Positions 46,999 to 59,119 of a stretch of 64,000 nt of DNA are shown here, piece by piece. The notes beneath the pieces are model-generated. The model worked only from the letters and a program-made list of their open reading frames with translations, did not search any database and was not told the DNA's origin. A program made the translations under genes and the position numbers. Within the stretch, counting starts at the first letter, position 1; every line of letters begins with the position of its first letter. The DNA comes from Agroathelia rolfsii (lineage: Eukaryota > Basidiomycota > Agaricomycetes > Amylocorticiales > Amylocorticiaceae), in contig JABRWF010000005.1 of NCBI GenBank assembly GCA_018343915.1, positions 3,569,001 through 3,633,000 of the forward strand, written 5' to 3'.

Positions 46999-47553
46999 AG
47001 ATAGGTTTTTTAATGCCGTTATTGTGTTACTTGTTCAGCTCTTGCTATATAGATGTATTCGATGTTGTAATGGTTACGAAAAGCGCCAGCATCTCGCTTG
47101 TGCTTTTTGATAGTACGACCTGCTGATTTGTTTGGGACATTGTCTATTATACCACTCCGTTTGATGTTCCTCTGGTCATTATAACAGGATCAGCGAGAAG
47201 GTTATCTAGGCCCTTATACATATTATTGCTATGATTGATCGATATTGTGTCCCACTCACATCCATCCACTTGATGCACGGCACTTACATATTCGTAAGGA
47301 CGAATGTCTTTTTGTCTCACCTCAGGGTCAAAAACAATCGACCCACAAGACCAGCCCTATGCTATCTACCAGCTTGGTGTTTATTCAAGTCTTACCAATT
47401 CCTAGTTTGTCCCTGATACGCAGTATGTATGTCACCTGAGAGCAAAGTTGTATAACGGCGACTGATTCATAATGAAGGTATAACTTACATAATTATCTCG
47501 AAGAATATCATTATCTCGAAGGATATTAATTTCTAAAATTGTCATGATGATCA
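46999..47553. other. Intergenic between convergent genes
   Basis: 3' flanks of the YTP1-like gene (+) and the F-box gene (-). AT-rich; a small repeated word (ATTATCTCGAAGRATAT) occurs at about 47490 and 47510. No gene seen. Confidence 0.5.
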
Positions 47554-49316
47554 TTAAGCAATAAACATGACATCTAATCGTCCGTCTAAGCATCCTAAAG
47601 CCACTACCCCCATTCTCTCGTCTATCGCTATCTTTGTCCAGGATCCATCTTCTCGAGTACGATAAACATTCGCTGTAAAGTTTTCTCCTAGCGCAGTTCC
47701 TGGGTGGTCATCCTCTAGATCGGTATGTAAAGGTAACAGCACCCTGCCCGCAAGCCTCTGTCCACGACCATCGCCGTTGAAATACTCTTCTGTGTGACTA
47801 TCGACCCACGTTGCTGTGCCATATTTCCCCAGCGTTTGTGGTGCATCGGCGAAGAGACGAACGGGTGAGCCCTGTGTCTGTTTCAAACGAGGAAATAGTT
47901 CGTAAGGTCCAGAAGTTACCGATTGCGAAGGAAAATCTGGATTAGGATGGATGCTGAAGCGGTGAAGCATATTCACAGGCCAGGGAAATTCACTCCCAAA
48001 ACGGAGCAGAAGATTTATGGAGCGGTATGTTGATGAATTTCGGTATGGAACGGGTGATATTTCGGCGGTCATAGCGTGTATACGATATTGCCATTGAAAG
48101 GTGTCCAGGGGTTCAAGAATAGTAGGTTCATCGCTAGTTAGCAGTGGAATATGGATATGGAATAACTCAATGGATCTTGATCGGAAGATAAGTGCGGTAA
48201 CATGTGACACGGCCGGAACGAGAATGGTAGAGATGATCTATATGTTAAAAACCTTCAGGCGAAACTGTCAGGGAACGAAAAAAAAGGCTACCCACAGGTT
48301 CCCCTGGATGAAGCTCAGCATAGTCATCAGGATCCATTACTGTCCAGATCTGAGCCGTATCGTTTTGATCCGCCTGACTGCAGACCCAGCCATCCACAAA
48401 TGTGTGTATGACATGCATTGGAGGGAAATTTTGCGTCGTTACAAAATCGTATTCGTATGCGTTATTGACGAATTCCAGCGCCCAGGCTTCTGTACCACTA
48501 ATTTTCATCAGAGATGTTGTAGATGATAGGAAAATGTTATAATAGATTAGGAAAAACATTACGCACTCTTCGTGAGTTACAAGCAGTATGGATTCTGAGG
48601 AGCCCCTGCTCTCGTGAACCGCCCATGCCGTGAACCCAACGACACGCCGAGCGGCCAGACACACTAGTCGCCCAGCCGATAGCCTCCAAACCTGAAACCA
48701 TTGCATGCTCGGGAGCATGACATTTTCCGTGCATAAAACTGTAACTAGCCAGCGCATTCCTTGCTTTTTCTCCTCCTCCGGTACTGGATCGATAAATTTT
48801 ATGTCTATAAACTCGGAGCCAAAATCCTCTTTGTCATATAGAGTGGTATATTGAAGGGGATTCAGTGTAAAAATCGACGTGACTTGTGGTGACGGGCTAC
48901 TCCAGTTCTTGTGTCGACGAAGAGTCGTCCGGACGATATTTTCTGTCTCGAGGGCATTTAACTCAAAGGTCGATAAACCAGGATAGGGCCAAGGTGCTGG
49001 AAGTGGAAACCCCTGTTGTATGATGTGCCTGCGGAAAATTTGGTGCCATAGCGGAGTGAGATAAGTCAGTGCAGAGAGTCGTTTGCAGGTCTATATACGC
49101 CAAAAACCAAGGTTAGCTTGGCATTGTCAAAATTGCTCGTGATAAAAAAAAAAACAAGGTACGGATGAAAGAGCCAAATCAAAGGTTTATGCTCAGGTCT
49201 ATGATTGAGGATGAATATATGCCTCAGGAACGTACCGTACGGAGATGAAGGATATCAGAGATAGAGATATATTTGCATATTTCTAGAAAGATATCCTGGT
49301 TTACGAGGGTGTCCAT
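47554..49316 (-). CDS. F-box protein, large basidiomycete type
   Basis: Probable SCF adaptor. The ATG at 49316 begins MDTLVNQDIFLEICKYISIS, then DILHLRT and, after an intron, TCKRLSALTYLTPLWHQIFR: a complete F-box at the N-terminus. The remaining 450 or so residues form a beta-rich region with no recognised repeat ([20 protein letters not shown]-like segments such as TAQIWTVMDPDD, GRLDVMFIA at the end). This may be a degenerate propeller that binds the substrate. Introns lie near 49100, 48520 and 48250. Stop TAA 47554-47556. It is unrelated in sequence to the F-box gene at 19351, apart from the F-box itself. Confidence 0.82.
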
Positions 49317-50591
49317 TCACAGTAGACTTAAGGACTGAAAGTGTCCGACAAAAAGATGGGGTAAACAATCCATCGTGTAGGCATAACATAAGCCTTATAT
49401 CGAAACATTTTACGGTTTCCAATTCAAATGACCTATCCTACGGTGCCAGTGGATAGATGGAACATACGGTCTCCGTGTCCACCGAAAACACTCATCCTCG
49501 GTTGCGATGGGTTCAAGTTCATCTATATCCGTTCAAAAGCTGACCAAGTCGGCTTCACATGGTGCCGTGTCGCAAGTTGGGACAAATTTGGTCAACAAGC
49601 ATGCGAAATGACCGGTACATTGTACCAGGGTATGGGCTCATCGCGGACGCAGCGGTTTCCCATCCAGACGATTTGTCCGTTGCGACCGCAAAGGAAGTGA
49701 TATCGGGGACGGGTGTATCGTCCATGCTCCTTCTGCTATCTTGGAATTCGCCGAGGAAATCATACTGGAGTCATTTGATGCTCGATTGAATAGATGATCA
49801 AGGGGCCACAACAGGCGGCCAACTTACATGTATCTCTCAAAAATGGTCGATGTACAGTCAAAATCGGGCAATGACGAAAGTAGATGTGCGAGGCCGATAA
49901 AATCGCAAAGGGATGCTCAAACGAGTGTCTTGAGGACAGCGAGACATAACCAAGGACCAAAGCGTCAACTTCTTTAGCAGTGACATCTATCATGTGCTAC
50001 TAGTACCATTGAGAGTTTATTTCAGGATTGTATGTAGGCTACTTCCTGACATAATAGTAGTCATAACTAAGGTATTGAATATGTCGAAGGTCTGGATAAA
50101 CTAGTAGAAAACACGGTTATATCAGGTGCGATCAATCTTTGTCAGCAGAGGTGAGCCATTTCCCGATAGGGCCGCCAAGCCAACACCACCGTCATCCGAG
50201 CCTGGAGAGACATTCCAAGGTATATCGAGACTCCACAAGAAAAGATTATGCATATAGGTATACATACGGTAGAAGTAAAAGCGTTCGTGTTGATCATGTA
50301 TTCATGTAGTTTACGCAGGCATCTGAAAGCAGTCCAAATTTGGAGTAGGGTAATAGCAGTGACAAAACAAGCAAGAAAAAGCGTTCTCATCGTAAATCGC
50401 AAACCAAAACAAACAAGGAAGTTGGAGGCAGAGAAACCAGGAATCAAGAAGGAAAAAGAATCAAACTTAACAAAAACAAGTGATGCCGGTACGACAGGGT
50501 ATAAAATGTACGTAACACACATGAGAATGCCTATTCAAGGAAGACAATTGACGAATGAAACGATACATGCGTTCAGCTGGATCCGATGCGC
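49317..50591. other. Intergenic, no supported gene
   Basis: A plus-strand stretch at 49428-49790 has overlapping frames that read like pieces of protein in different frames. It may be a relic, but no family is recognised. The remainder is AT-rich. Confidence 0.45.
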
Positions 50592-52983
50592 TTAAAAATC
50601 TACCATTTCAGGAGATATGCCCGCTTCGATAGGTGTCAGAGGCTGGCTGAACCTCTTGCCCCGCCTCGTACCGAATTCATCACCGGCGACAGGAATAGGA
50701 AGATTACTCTCGAGTTGCATCGACTGTATTCTACCAGCAATGGAAATTGAAGGGGGCTCAAAAGTGATCGTCCCAGTCTCGTAAGCAGGTGCCGACCACA
50801 GTGGTGATCCATTGATATCAGAGGTGGCCGGCGTTCGGGGAGTCGAAGGAGAAGAATGCGGTGGAGCGGTTGTGGGCGACGCCGTTGATGGCCGGGTGAG
50901 TGAAGGGGACGATGGTTTACGTGTCAATGTTCCTACCCCAGATGCTGAAGGTGACCGACTGAGTGATAGTGATCGTGTTCTGGCCTTTTCGTCGACTCCA
51001 ATCCACATGGAAGGTATTGAGGACCTTTCCATAACAGCAGAAAACGGGTGTGGATGCTGGGCATAGTATTCTAAGAAAATGTTGAGGAAAAAACGAAAGG
51101 GATCTACATGCTAAGAATGCGCTCGTACCAGAAGATCTACCACCACCAAGTATCCACTCGCCGTTGTCATATAGGCTATTCCTCGAATCACTAGTTGTTG
51201 GAACCACTTCTTCGTTCCTCATGTCCAAAGAAGTTTCCAAAGGTTTTGGTCTGTTTTCGCGACGCTTGCTGCGTGACCTCCGTGGGGTACTTTCAAGATT
51301 GAGAAAAGAGCCGACGTAATGTGATGACTCCGATGGTGTACAGGTATTAGGAAGCGATATAGTCGAAGTTATTGATTCGGCGGCAGGAGTGACCTGCGAG
51401 GGAGCAGCAAGGACCGAGGTTTGTAAGTGTAATGGAGGAATATCGGGAACATCGGGAATTTCCTCGTCCCGTGCAGCTCTGGAAGACGCCTGGCTGCGAC
51501 GTGAACTTGAGCGACTGGGTGCCCCACTAGGTCCTCCTCGCACTTGGGAGTTGCTTCGAAGACGCAGAGAGGCAACACTGAGGCGCCTACTCCGTCTCCG
51601 AGCATTGAACACCCTTGTTTGCGCGTCCATGACTACAGGAGGGGCACTTTGTGGGGGAGACGAGAACGACGATGGGGGTAGTGATGATGACGACGACGAA
51701 GGTTCGGATGAACCGATTGCGACTGCCACAGATTGATGTAGAGGTAGAGATGGCAGGGATGGATGAGACGGAGTGGTGGGTGATACAGTTTTAGCTTGAG
51801 TGACTACGGCTCGGGTCACCCCTATCACATTAGCCACACTCAGATTGGTAGTATTATTTTCATCGTCATCAGGAGGACCAGCCTCCTCGTCATCTGGTTT
51901 GATGTCTCCGTTGAGGGTGAGCACGTCATCAGGACCAACATCTATAGGCACAGTTCCCGCAGCACGCTCGTCCATCTCCCTTGCGATGTTTTCGGCAGCA
52001 GCCCAGGCGTCATCCAGCTCGGCCTCAAGTTGCATTATTTTCTGACGCTCTGCCTTCAACTCTTCTGTCCTTTTTGCATATGATGCATTCAGCTTTCTCA
52101 ATGCCACCGCAAGGGCGGAAGCCCAATGACCATCTTGTATGCGCGCCAGCTGGGCCTGCTGATCAGCGGCATTAAGGATGGTGCTAAATAGATTGTCCAA
52201 TGAGGCAAGAGTAGTGCTCAGTTGAGTAGTCAGCGACGCAATGGTCTCGCCCTGGGGATTGTTGGTTGATAATGCGTGCAAGCCCTGCAAAAGCATCGAC
52301 CGGCGCTGTACCTCGAACCTCCAACGGGCCTGTGCACTTTCACGTTCCTGTTCCATACGCTGCTCGTGGGCAGGTATTTCCTGGTCGAGTGTCGCTGGGG
52401 GAAGAAGGCGGATGAAAGATTCTTTTGCAGACGCCCGGATAGCACGTGAAACGGTGCTCTGGAGCTCCTGCGAGGTGAGGGTCCACTGTGCAGCAGACAA
52501 GGGGAGTGGTCGATACTCGATGGTTTTTCGAGCAAAGGAAATGGATGGCATTGGTGTCAGAGGAGGTGGCTTGACGATGGGGATCGCCTGAGGGGTAGAA
52601 GTAGGAGGTGTCGCAACGCGAATAGGTGATGGAGCTGGGTCAGTCTGAGTAGCAGCATCGACTCTGCTTGTCTCAGAGATAGACAACAATGAGCGTCGAG
52701 AAAGGTTGGCTGATGATGGGCTAGTATTCAAAGGATCTAGCAAGACAGCCTCCACAGCTGAATTTAGTGAAAGTCTCGAGGGATGAGGTGAAGTAGGAGA
52801 TGAAGGGATTTGAGGGTCTGTTCCTATATTTGATGGTGACTTTCTGATCACCCTGGGGCCCCGCACAGCCAAAGTAGGTCTTGCATAACTCTTCGAGGAC
52901 CTTCTCTCCAAACGAATGGGTGTCGAGGGCGAATCAGACACCGGCGAAACCGTCTCACTGTTCGAGCATTCTGCAGAGTCCAT
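50592..52983 (-). CDS. Ser/Pro-rich protein with a central coiled coil, unknown function
   Basis: Two exons (51129-52983 and 50592-51070; intron 51071-51128, GTACGA..CTTAG) give 777 residues. The N-terminal 140 residues are Ser/Thr/Pro-rich. A structured block follows from about residue 150 (RPLPLSAAQWTLTSQELQ, VSRAIRASAKESFIRLLPP), then a coiled coil (QRMEQERESAQARWRFEVQR; AKRTEELKAERQKIMQLEAEL). The C-terminal half is again disordered, with basic Arg/Ser clusters (RSRRLSVASLRLRS, TPRRSRSKRRENRP). No signal peptide or membrane segment. Many possible proline-directed phosphosites suggest a cell-cycle or cytoskeletal adaptor, but this is inference. I know no named family. Confidence 0.75.
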
Positions 52984-53645
52984 GGCCAGACAGATGTGTA
53001 GGCACCAATACTGTGATTATATGAAGGTGACGATAGCAAGCAGAGTAGCCGCTGAGTCACCCCCTCTCAGGAAGACAATGCCAGTTACAGTGTATACAGC
53101 GGCGTTTGGCCCTGGGTGTAAGCAGTCGCTCATTAGACCAGACATCGCTCGTCTGTTCTTACCGGGGAAATACCTGTATTCCAAGGTAAACCCGGATTTG
53201 GACTAATCCTGTGCGACCCTACCACCTGAGCCTTACATAATCCACTCAAAAGGCAGGCTTCAATGTGAGAAATAGAACCTTGGGGTTACTACTCGTATCC
53301 CCGGAAGGTATCGCAGTGTACTTCATTTAATTATAACCACTGAGACACATGCACATGCGCATGTACTCTTGACCGGCACGACCCGAGCCCACCATCGTGG
53401 CCGTCATCGTAATTCAACACGAGCTGTGCGCATAGTTAGACAGTACTTACAATGCTACCAACTGTGGCCATTACAACATTTTCATATCCGAGAATTGATC
53501 CACAAATAAACAGCGCATATAAACATTCAAATGCATGTGTAACATCATTACAACATCATTGATAGAGATTGAGACGAGAAAACACGACTTCGGCCTACTC
53601 ATCATACAACTACTTTACATCTCGTTTCATCAATTGATCATTTCT
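52984..53645. other. Intergenic, no gene seen
   Basis: 5' flank of the coiled-coil gene and 3' flank of the GH5 gene. Only short frames. Confidence 0.5.
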
Positions 53646-55961
53646 TCAAAGTTCATCCCGTGGGAAGTTCTCGCCGACAGAGAACACTACTTGAGCATTC
53701 TCGACGCTGTCTGAGTTTGTATTATAATATGGGTCACAGACGCTGGCATTGTTGTATGCAGCGGGGTCACGTGTTAGGTAACCAAGTTTGAGACCCTCTT
53801 CATAAGACCTAAGCGCAAGTTAAATGGCGGGCTCTTGTCCGGACTAAAAAATAAATTAAAATCAAAGCTCACCATTGCCTCGACAAATTTCCGGCCAGTG
53901 CGGAGATTTCTGTTTTGAAATTCCAAAACTACGTACATTCAGACGATTGTCGGCCCCAATACAGGTTGATTAACAAACTTACGATCCAGCCGGCGCCTTG
54001 GCTATACGCTAATTTTTGCGCATCTGCCCATTTATACAAGAACTCATCGGTGGCGTCGAATTGAGTTGGAAGACCCCATTCTCCAAACCAGAGGGGTGTG
54101 TTGTTCAAAGCTGCGTCATTGGCGATACGTTGCAGGTCTATCGAGCCGATCAGGAGATCAATGATAACGGTATCGAGGTTATTCAAACTCACTGCATACA
54201 CTGGTCAGATAGGCATTAGGATTAGCCGCCGCAACACCCTGGAAATATAATGAGTTAAATGTTTATTAGATAAAATATCCTTGTTTGCCTACTCCGAAGC
54301 TATGAAGCGTCAGTAATTTTGCCTGTATTCCCTGGATTTAAAAGCATTCACCTATAGTATAGATGATTATCATATCCTTGAGGGCCAATCTTTGCATTTG
54401 CAGGGTTAGGCGGATTATTGTATTGCCAATTCACGTCCATGAAGCTACACACAGTTAGTGTCAGAAGTTTTAGAATAAAAGAACTGTAGGTTTCAAACCT
54501 TGGGGTCAACGGGATTTTGTGCTTCCAGCGATCATCATCGAAATGATCTACTACCCCATCATCAATATCAAAACGGGTAGCATGATCCCGAAGAATGGGG
54601 ATTGCATAAGAAATCGCCTCTTGGACAGATGGGCTAGCAGCAGGGTAAGCGGAAAATCGAGCCATGGTTTCGGAGAAGCCGTTAGAAGCACCCCAATAGC
54701 TGTGGCCCGGAATATGAATCCCAAGTAAGGATTCGACCGTACGGATCGTCTCCACAAATTCTTTCTGAACTAGGGACAAAATGAAGATCAGTTCCGATCG
54801 TATGCCTGCACTCGATGCCGACATACATTGGCCATATCCTGGGGTCTGATTTGCATTCATGATAGGCTCGTTCACAGCTTCAATAGAAAACACATTGTCA
54901 AATGCTGGATCAAGATGGGAGAGTGCAGTCATGACCGCCGTCCATGTTAGTGCCCTTTGGTAATTGTATGGCGTCTGGTCAAATTATTTCAGTAAATACC
55001 TCATGTAAAATGAATGCTTATCAAATTTACATAAAACTCTACGTTGTCGGTACAACTGTAAGTCCCCGGGAGAGTGTCATTATAGGTCTAATTTGATTTA
55101 GTTAAATTTAATAACACGTACTTGCCCGTAAACGCTTGGTTGGCGGTTTGCACGCCGGGAAGGGCATGGTGATCTAAAATAGCGACGATTCCGGCTTCCT
55201 TAAGCATAAGAAGACCTTTGCGCTGTGAAAAAGGATGAATGAAAAAAAAAATAGCATTGTGAAGGAGAGTAAGAAGTCTTACAAGATATTCCATCCCTCC
55301 TCGTGGATAAAACTCAGTAGTGCGATTAACTAGTGCTTCAACAATCCAGTATCCCAACTACATAATTTAGCCGAATAAATAGTAAATACATGACATAGCC
55401 AGAACTTACTGGGATCCTAACTGTGTTGATGTTCGCATCTTTCAGTAAATCAACATCTTTTTGAGTAAACCAAGTGGCCCTAGAACGCGCAGAGTAAGGA
55501 TAAAGTATGATGAGTTATATAGCTAGTCTATGCACCAATGTCTCGCAAAAACTTCGTCTGCAACATCCGGATGCGCTTGTACAAAGGCACTAGAACATCC
55601 ACGTCAGGATGGAAACCTAGTAGAAGTAATTGTGGTGAACGTACAACTCGCTGCCGATACAATCGGAGCAGCTGTTAGTACAAGATTGACCACCCATGTT
55701 GAGCCATTCTAGAACAGACGGTAAGCAATTCCAAAAGCCGACAATGAAACACTACGAAGCACCTTGAGGGAGCATCCATGGTTCAAGCACAAGCCTATGA
55801 GCAGAGACCATTAATTGCATACAACAGGTATGACAATGAAAATGGTCATACCACGAGCCCAAGTTTACGCCGTATATCTTGGGAGGAATGGTAGCAACGG
55901 CCCATGCAGATCGGGCTGCATAAAGTGTAGAGAGTACAGTTAAAACAGAAGGTAAAAGCAT
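53646..55961 (-). CDS. GH5_9-type exo-beta-1,3-glucanase with C-terminal RDEL
   Basis: Cleaves or remodels beta-1,3-glucan. The ATG at 55961 gives a signal peptide (MLLPSVLTVLSTLYAARSAWA), then YGVNLGSW / LVLEPWMLPQ, the N-terminal hallmark of fungal exo-glucanases. EWLNMGGQSC, ATWFTQKDVDLLKDANINTVRIP and GYWIVEALVNRT follow, with the acid/base Glu in SIEAVNEP and the nucleophile Glu in WFGEWGLPT. LYYR and LNNLDTVIIDLL lie between. More than ten introns. The last exon reads SYEEGLKLGYLTRDP.., and the protein ends FPRDEL with TGA at 53646-53648. RDEL is close to the HDEL/KDEL retention signal, so the enzyme might be held in the ER rather than secreted. Confidence 0.88.
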
Positions 55962-57552
55962 GGCCTTTGTGTACGAGATGTTTCAATCAGACAGTTATCC
56001 ACCTTAAGTTTTATACTATGTGTGAGCATATAATTCGTTCATCTCACGATTGCCTACTTTCCCTCACAATGATTATTTGGGAAAAAATCAGGAGAAGTCA
56101 TTGAAACTAGAGGCCTGGAACTATGCAGGTTTGAAGATGATGAATAGAAACATGGGTTATCCGAGTAGATCATGGGACACCCAGCACCTTGGCAGAGCTT
56201 CGCATCGGTGATTATGTGTTCACCCCCACAGGATAGGTAAAAAAAATAGATTTTTCGAGCTACATGAGCTCCGGGCATGTATGATTGCCATTTACCCGAG
56301 TGAATGTCATGAATCCGGCGATGGATCGCAGTAGCATCACAATTAACAAGAGAAGACTTTACCAAGGGTGCTTTTTGCCCCGTGGCAGGAGCATAAAATG
56401 ACTGCCAATGACTGCATTCATTATTTGGTTCAGGTCTTCAAGCACAGCAATTTTTTATCGAGTGTTAATAACGCCAGATTAGGGCATTTGCCCTCCAAAG
56501 TGAGGAGCACAGCATTATTCCGGCGGCCGAAGAGATCAGATGCACGAACTCGAGAGCAGCTCTCTATTTAGTATACGGGCTAGTAGAGTCTGAATTTGTG
56601 CAAGAATAGAAATAGCCAGAGTTGGTCGTAGCGTATTTCCTTTTTTTTTTGCGACTTCTAGTTCCAAGAGACATGAAGTCGCATCACTTTCATACGTGTA
56701 AGGAACGAATAGAAGTTAGCAATGCATACAAGGGACTTTCAGAAAATAGCCATGTGAGTTATTACTAAGAGACAGCTTGCCTATGCTGTAAGTGGAAGGG
56801 ATAGAAGTAAAAGCATGAAAACATAGCTGACTACTTTTGGTGGCTGAGGGTAAAGTAGCGCCACACTTCTCCGCGGAAGCAATGGCATAGGTTACTCGCT
56901 TCCGTCACTCAGTACTGCCAGTGGCAGCTGCAAGGTTACATACGTACAATTTTGGTTTGCTCAGAGTAGCAAGTCCAACTCTGACTACCCCTCGGGCCTT
57001 GTTATTGGAAATGGGAAATAATCTTGCGCACCAATCTCGATCTAATGGCTTTGCTGCGGACACGAATTGGACATCACCCAGGCCTGCTGGCACACGAGGA
57101 GTGACGAGCTATTGCTCCTCATGACAGTACCCCGGCAAAGTCGATAATCACATCAATCTCAGTTTGGAATCTCCTCATCCTCAGACTTAAGTGTCACCAC
57201 AGGCAGGATACTGTGCTTGTTTGCCCATGCGACTATATCATGCACTAAGAAGTGATAGATACGATCATCATGGGAGTTTCTTATTGCTCAATATCATCGT
57301 CACCGGGTCCTGCCATTACCCAGTGCTCATTCAACTGGTTCATCCATTTGCGTTCATCTTGCGCTGGGATGGTGTTTCTGGTAGATATCACCTGGTGAAA
57401 CGTGATGTCGTCAGAGCTGATTGACATCAGTATGTCCTCAGCCTCTGCTGGACATCGGTTGGATAGATTCATGTCGATAGTTGCGTTAAAGTCAAGCAAT
57501 AGTCGATTCTCGGAGGACTTCTTTTCTTTGAGTTGCCATACCTTGGGTCAAG
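55962..57552. other. 1.6 kb intergenic, no supported gene
   Basis: Begins with the promoter of the GH5 gene (TATAAAAC on the minus strand, 56008-56015). A 72-codon minus-strand frame at 57281-57499 has protein-like composition but no recognisable family and no partner exon. Confidence 0.5.
56008..56015 (-). promoter_or_regulatory. TATA box of the GH5 gene
   Basis: TATAAAAC on the minus strand, 47 to 54 bp before the ATG at 55961. Confidence 0.55.
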
Positions 57553-58794
57553 ATGGCATCAAACCTTTATGTCGCCTCACTTCTCATATTCTCTTTTGTT
57601 GCCCTTTCTTTCGCATTTGATTCGCCATTACCGATCACACCTGCACCAATAGCACAAATCAATTCTTATGCGCCCTACACATGGTACGCTAGCACTGCAT
57701 ATTGTAATCCTACAATCACTCTTCCCTGGTCGTGCGGATGTGAGTATCGGTCCCTGAATAAGCTCATCAGCATATGCTTATGATTATTTGCATAGTCGGA
57801 TGCTCTGCAAATCCAACGTTCGAACCTATAGTTGTAGGTGGCGATGGCTCATTTGTCCAGTACTGTAAGTTGATGCCCTAACTTTAGTTGGTGAATTACC
57901 TTATTAAATACCGTCTAGGGTATGTGGGGTACGATCCCGTCCTGAAAGAAGTTATTGTCGCACATCAAGGGACGAAACCAGAAGCCATGTGAGTTGGACT
58001 TATCTCATATTCGCATTGCGTTCTTCACTCAGCTTTATCAATGCAGTATTCCGCTCTTGACAGATGCCACTTTCTTCCCGATTGGTCTTGAACTTGACCT
58101 TTACCCCGGCCTCAGTCCATCAATTAAGGCCCATAGTGGATTTGTTTACGAACATGCGAAGTAAAGCAACCTCATAAATTAATCCCTTTCGACGAGTTAA
58201 TATGTTTTTGGAAGGACGGCTCAGGTGGTTCTTGATAGTGTCAGGGCAGCGCTAACAAAGTTTAACGCAACATCTGTAGTTACTATTGGACATTCCCTGG
58301 GTAAGTGGAGCAGTATCAACTCTGGTATTGCATGCAATAATGATAATTTCTGGTCTTAGGTGCTGCAATATCACTTTTAGATGTTGTTTTCCTTCCCCTT
58401 CATTTACCCTCCACGATATCGTTCAAAAGTATTCTATATGGCCTTCCACGTGTTGGCAACCAGGAGTTCGCCGATTACATCGACGCAACAGCTCATGTTA
58501 CACATATAAACCACAGAAATGATCCTATACCTATCGTACCAGGCATGTTTCTTGGTTTTGTCCACCCAATTGGAGAAATCCATATCGAAGATTCTGGAGA
58601 ATGGGCCATATGCCCTGGTCAGTATCTCGCCCGCTTCTCATCATGTTATCTTCCCCCCCCCCTTACGTGATTTCTTAGGACAAGACAACCCAAGTTCACA
58701 ATGTATTGTTGGCACTGTACCGACTATTTTTAAGGGTAACCTTGCTGATCATGACGGACCATACAACAACATTACTATGGGTTGCCACCAGTAG
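57553..58794 (+). CDS. Secreted class 3 lipase, array copy 1
   Basis: The first of three tandem lipases. Signal peptide MASNLYVASLLIFSFVALSFA, then INSYAPYTWYASTAYC, CGFGCSANPTFEP, GYDPVLKEVIVAHQGT, LYPGLSPSIKAHSGFVYEHA, the nucleophile elbow TIGHSLG (split by an intron), LYGLPRVGNQEFADYID, the Asp region NDPIPIVPGMFLGFVHP and the His region DHDGPYNNITMGC; TAG at 58792-58794. Six to seven introns at the same places as in copies 2 and 3. All catalytic residues are present and no break was found. It is the most diverged copy (for example Phe/Gly after CG where copies 2 and 3 have Ala-Asn), and it lacks the close TATA box the other two have. Confidence 0.88.
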
Positions 58795-59119
58795 GGTCTA
58801 TTGATATAACACTTCTCCGCCTGTAATTTATTACCCTGCCACTGTTATTTATCCCTGGCTGCTGATATCTAACGATAAACCATTTTTCCTATACCGCAGG
58901 TAACATTGTCCGCTCCCGTCGTACACACGGAGTTGTGCTAAGTATAATTCTGATATCTGTACGCTAAAGTGGCTGTCTTTACCATTTCTTTTCAATTTCC
59001 CGTTTCATGTATAATGGTCACAAAACTAGATTTCATACTACCCTAGCGATGATGGGTACCGTACAAAACCTTACCGACTACTCCGTTGCTTACAGCCTAT
59101 AGATAGACGTGAGTTATCT
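58795..59119. other. Intergenic, no gene seen
   Basis: 3' flanks of lipase copy 1 (+) and the peptidase pseudogene (-). Confidence 0.5.

Noticed and set aside
57281..57499. 72-codon minus-strand frame upstream of lipase copy 1
   Set aside because: Protein-like composition but no family, no neighbouring exon and no promoter.
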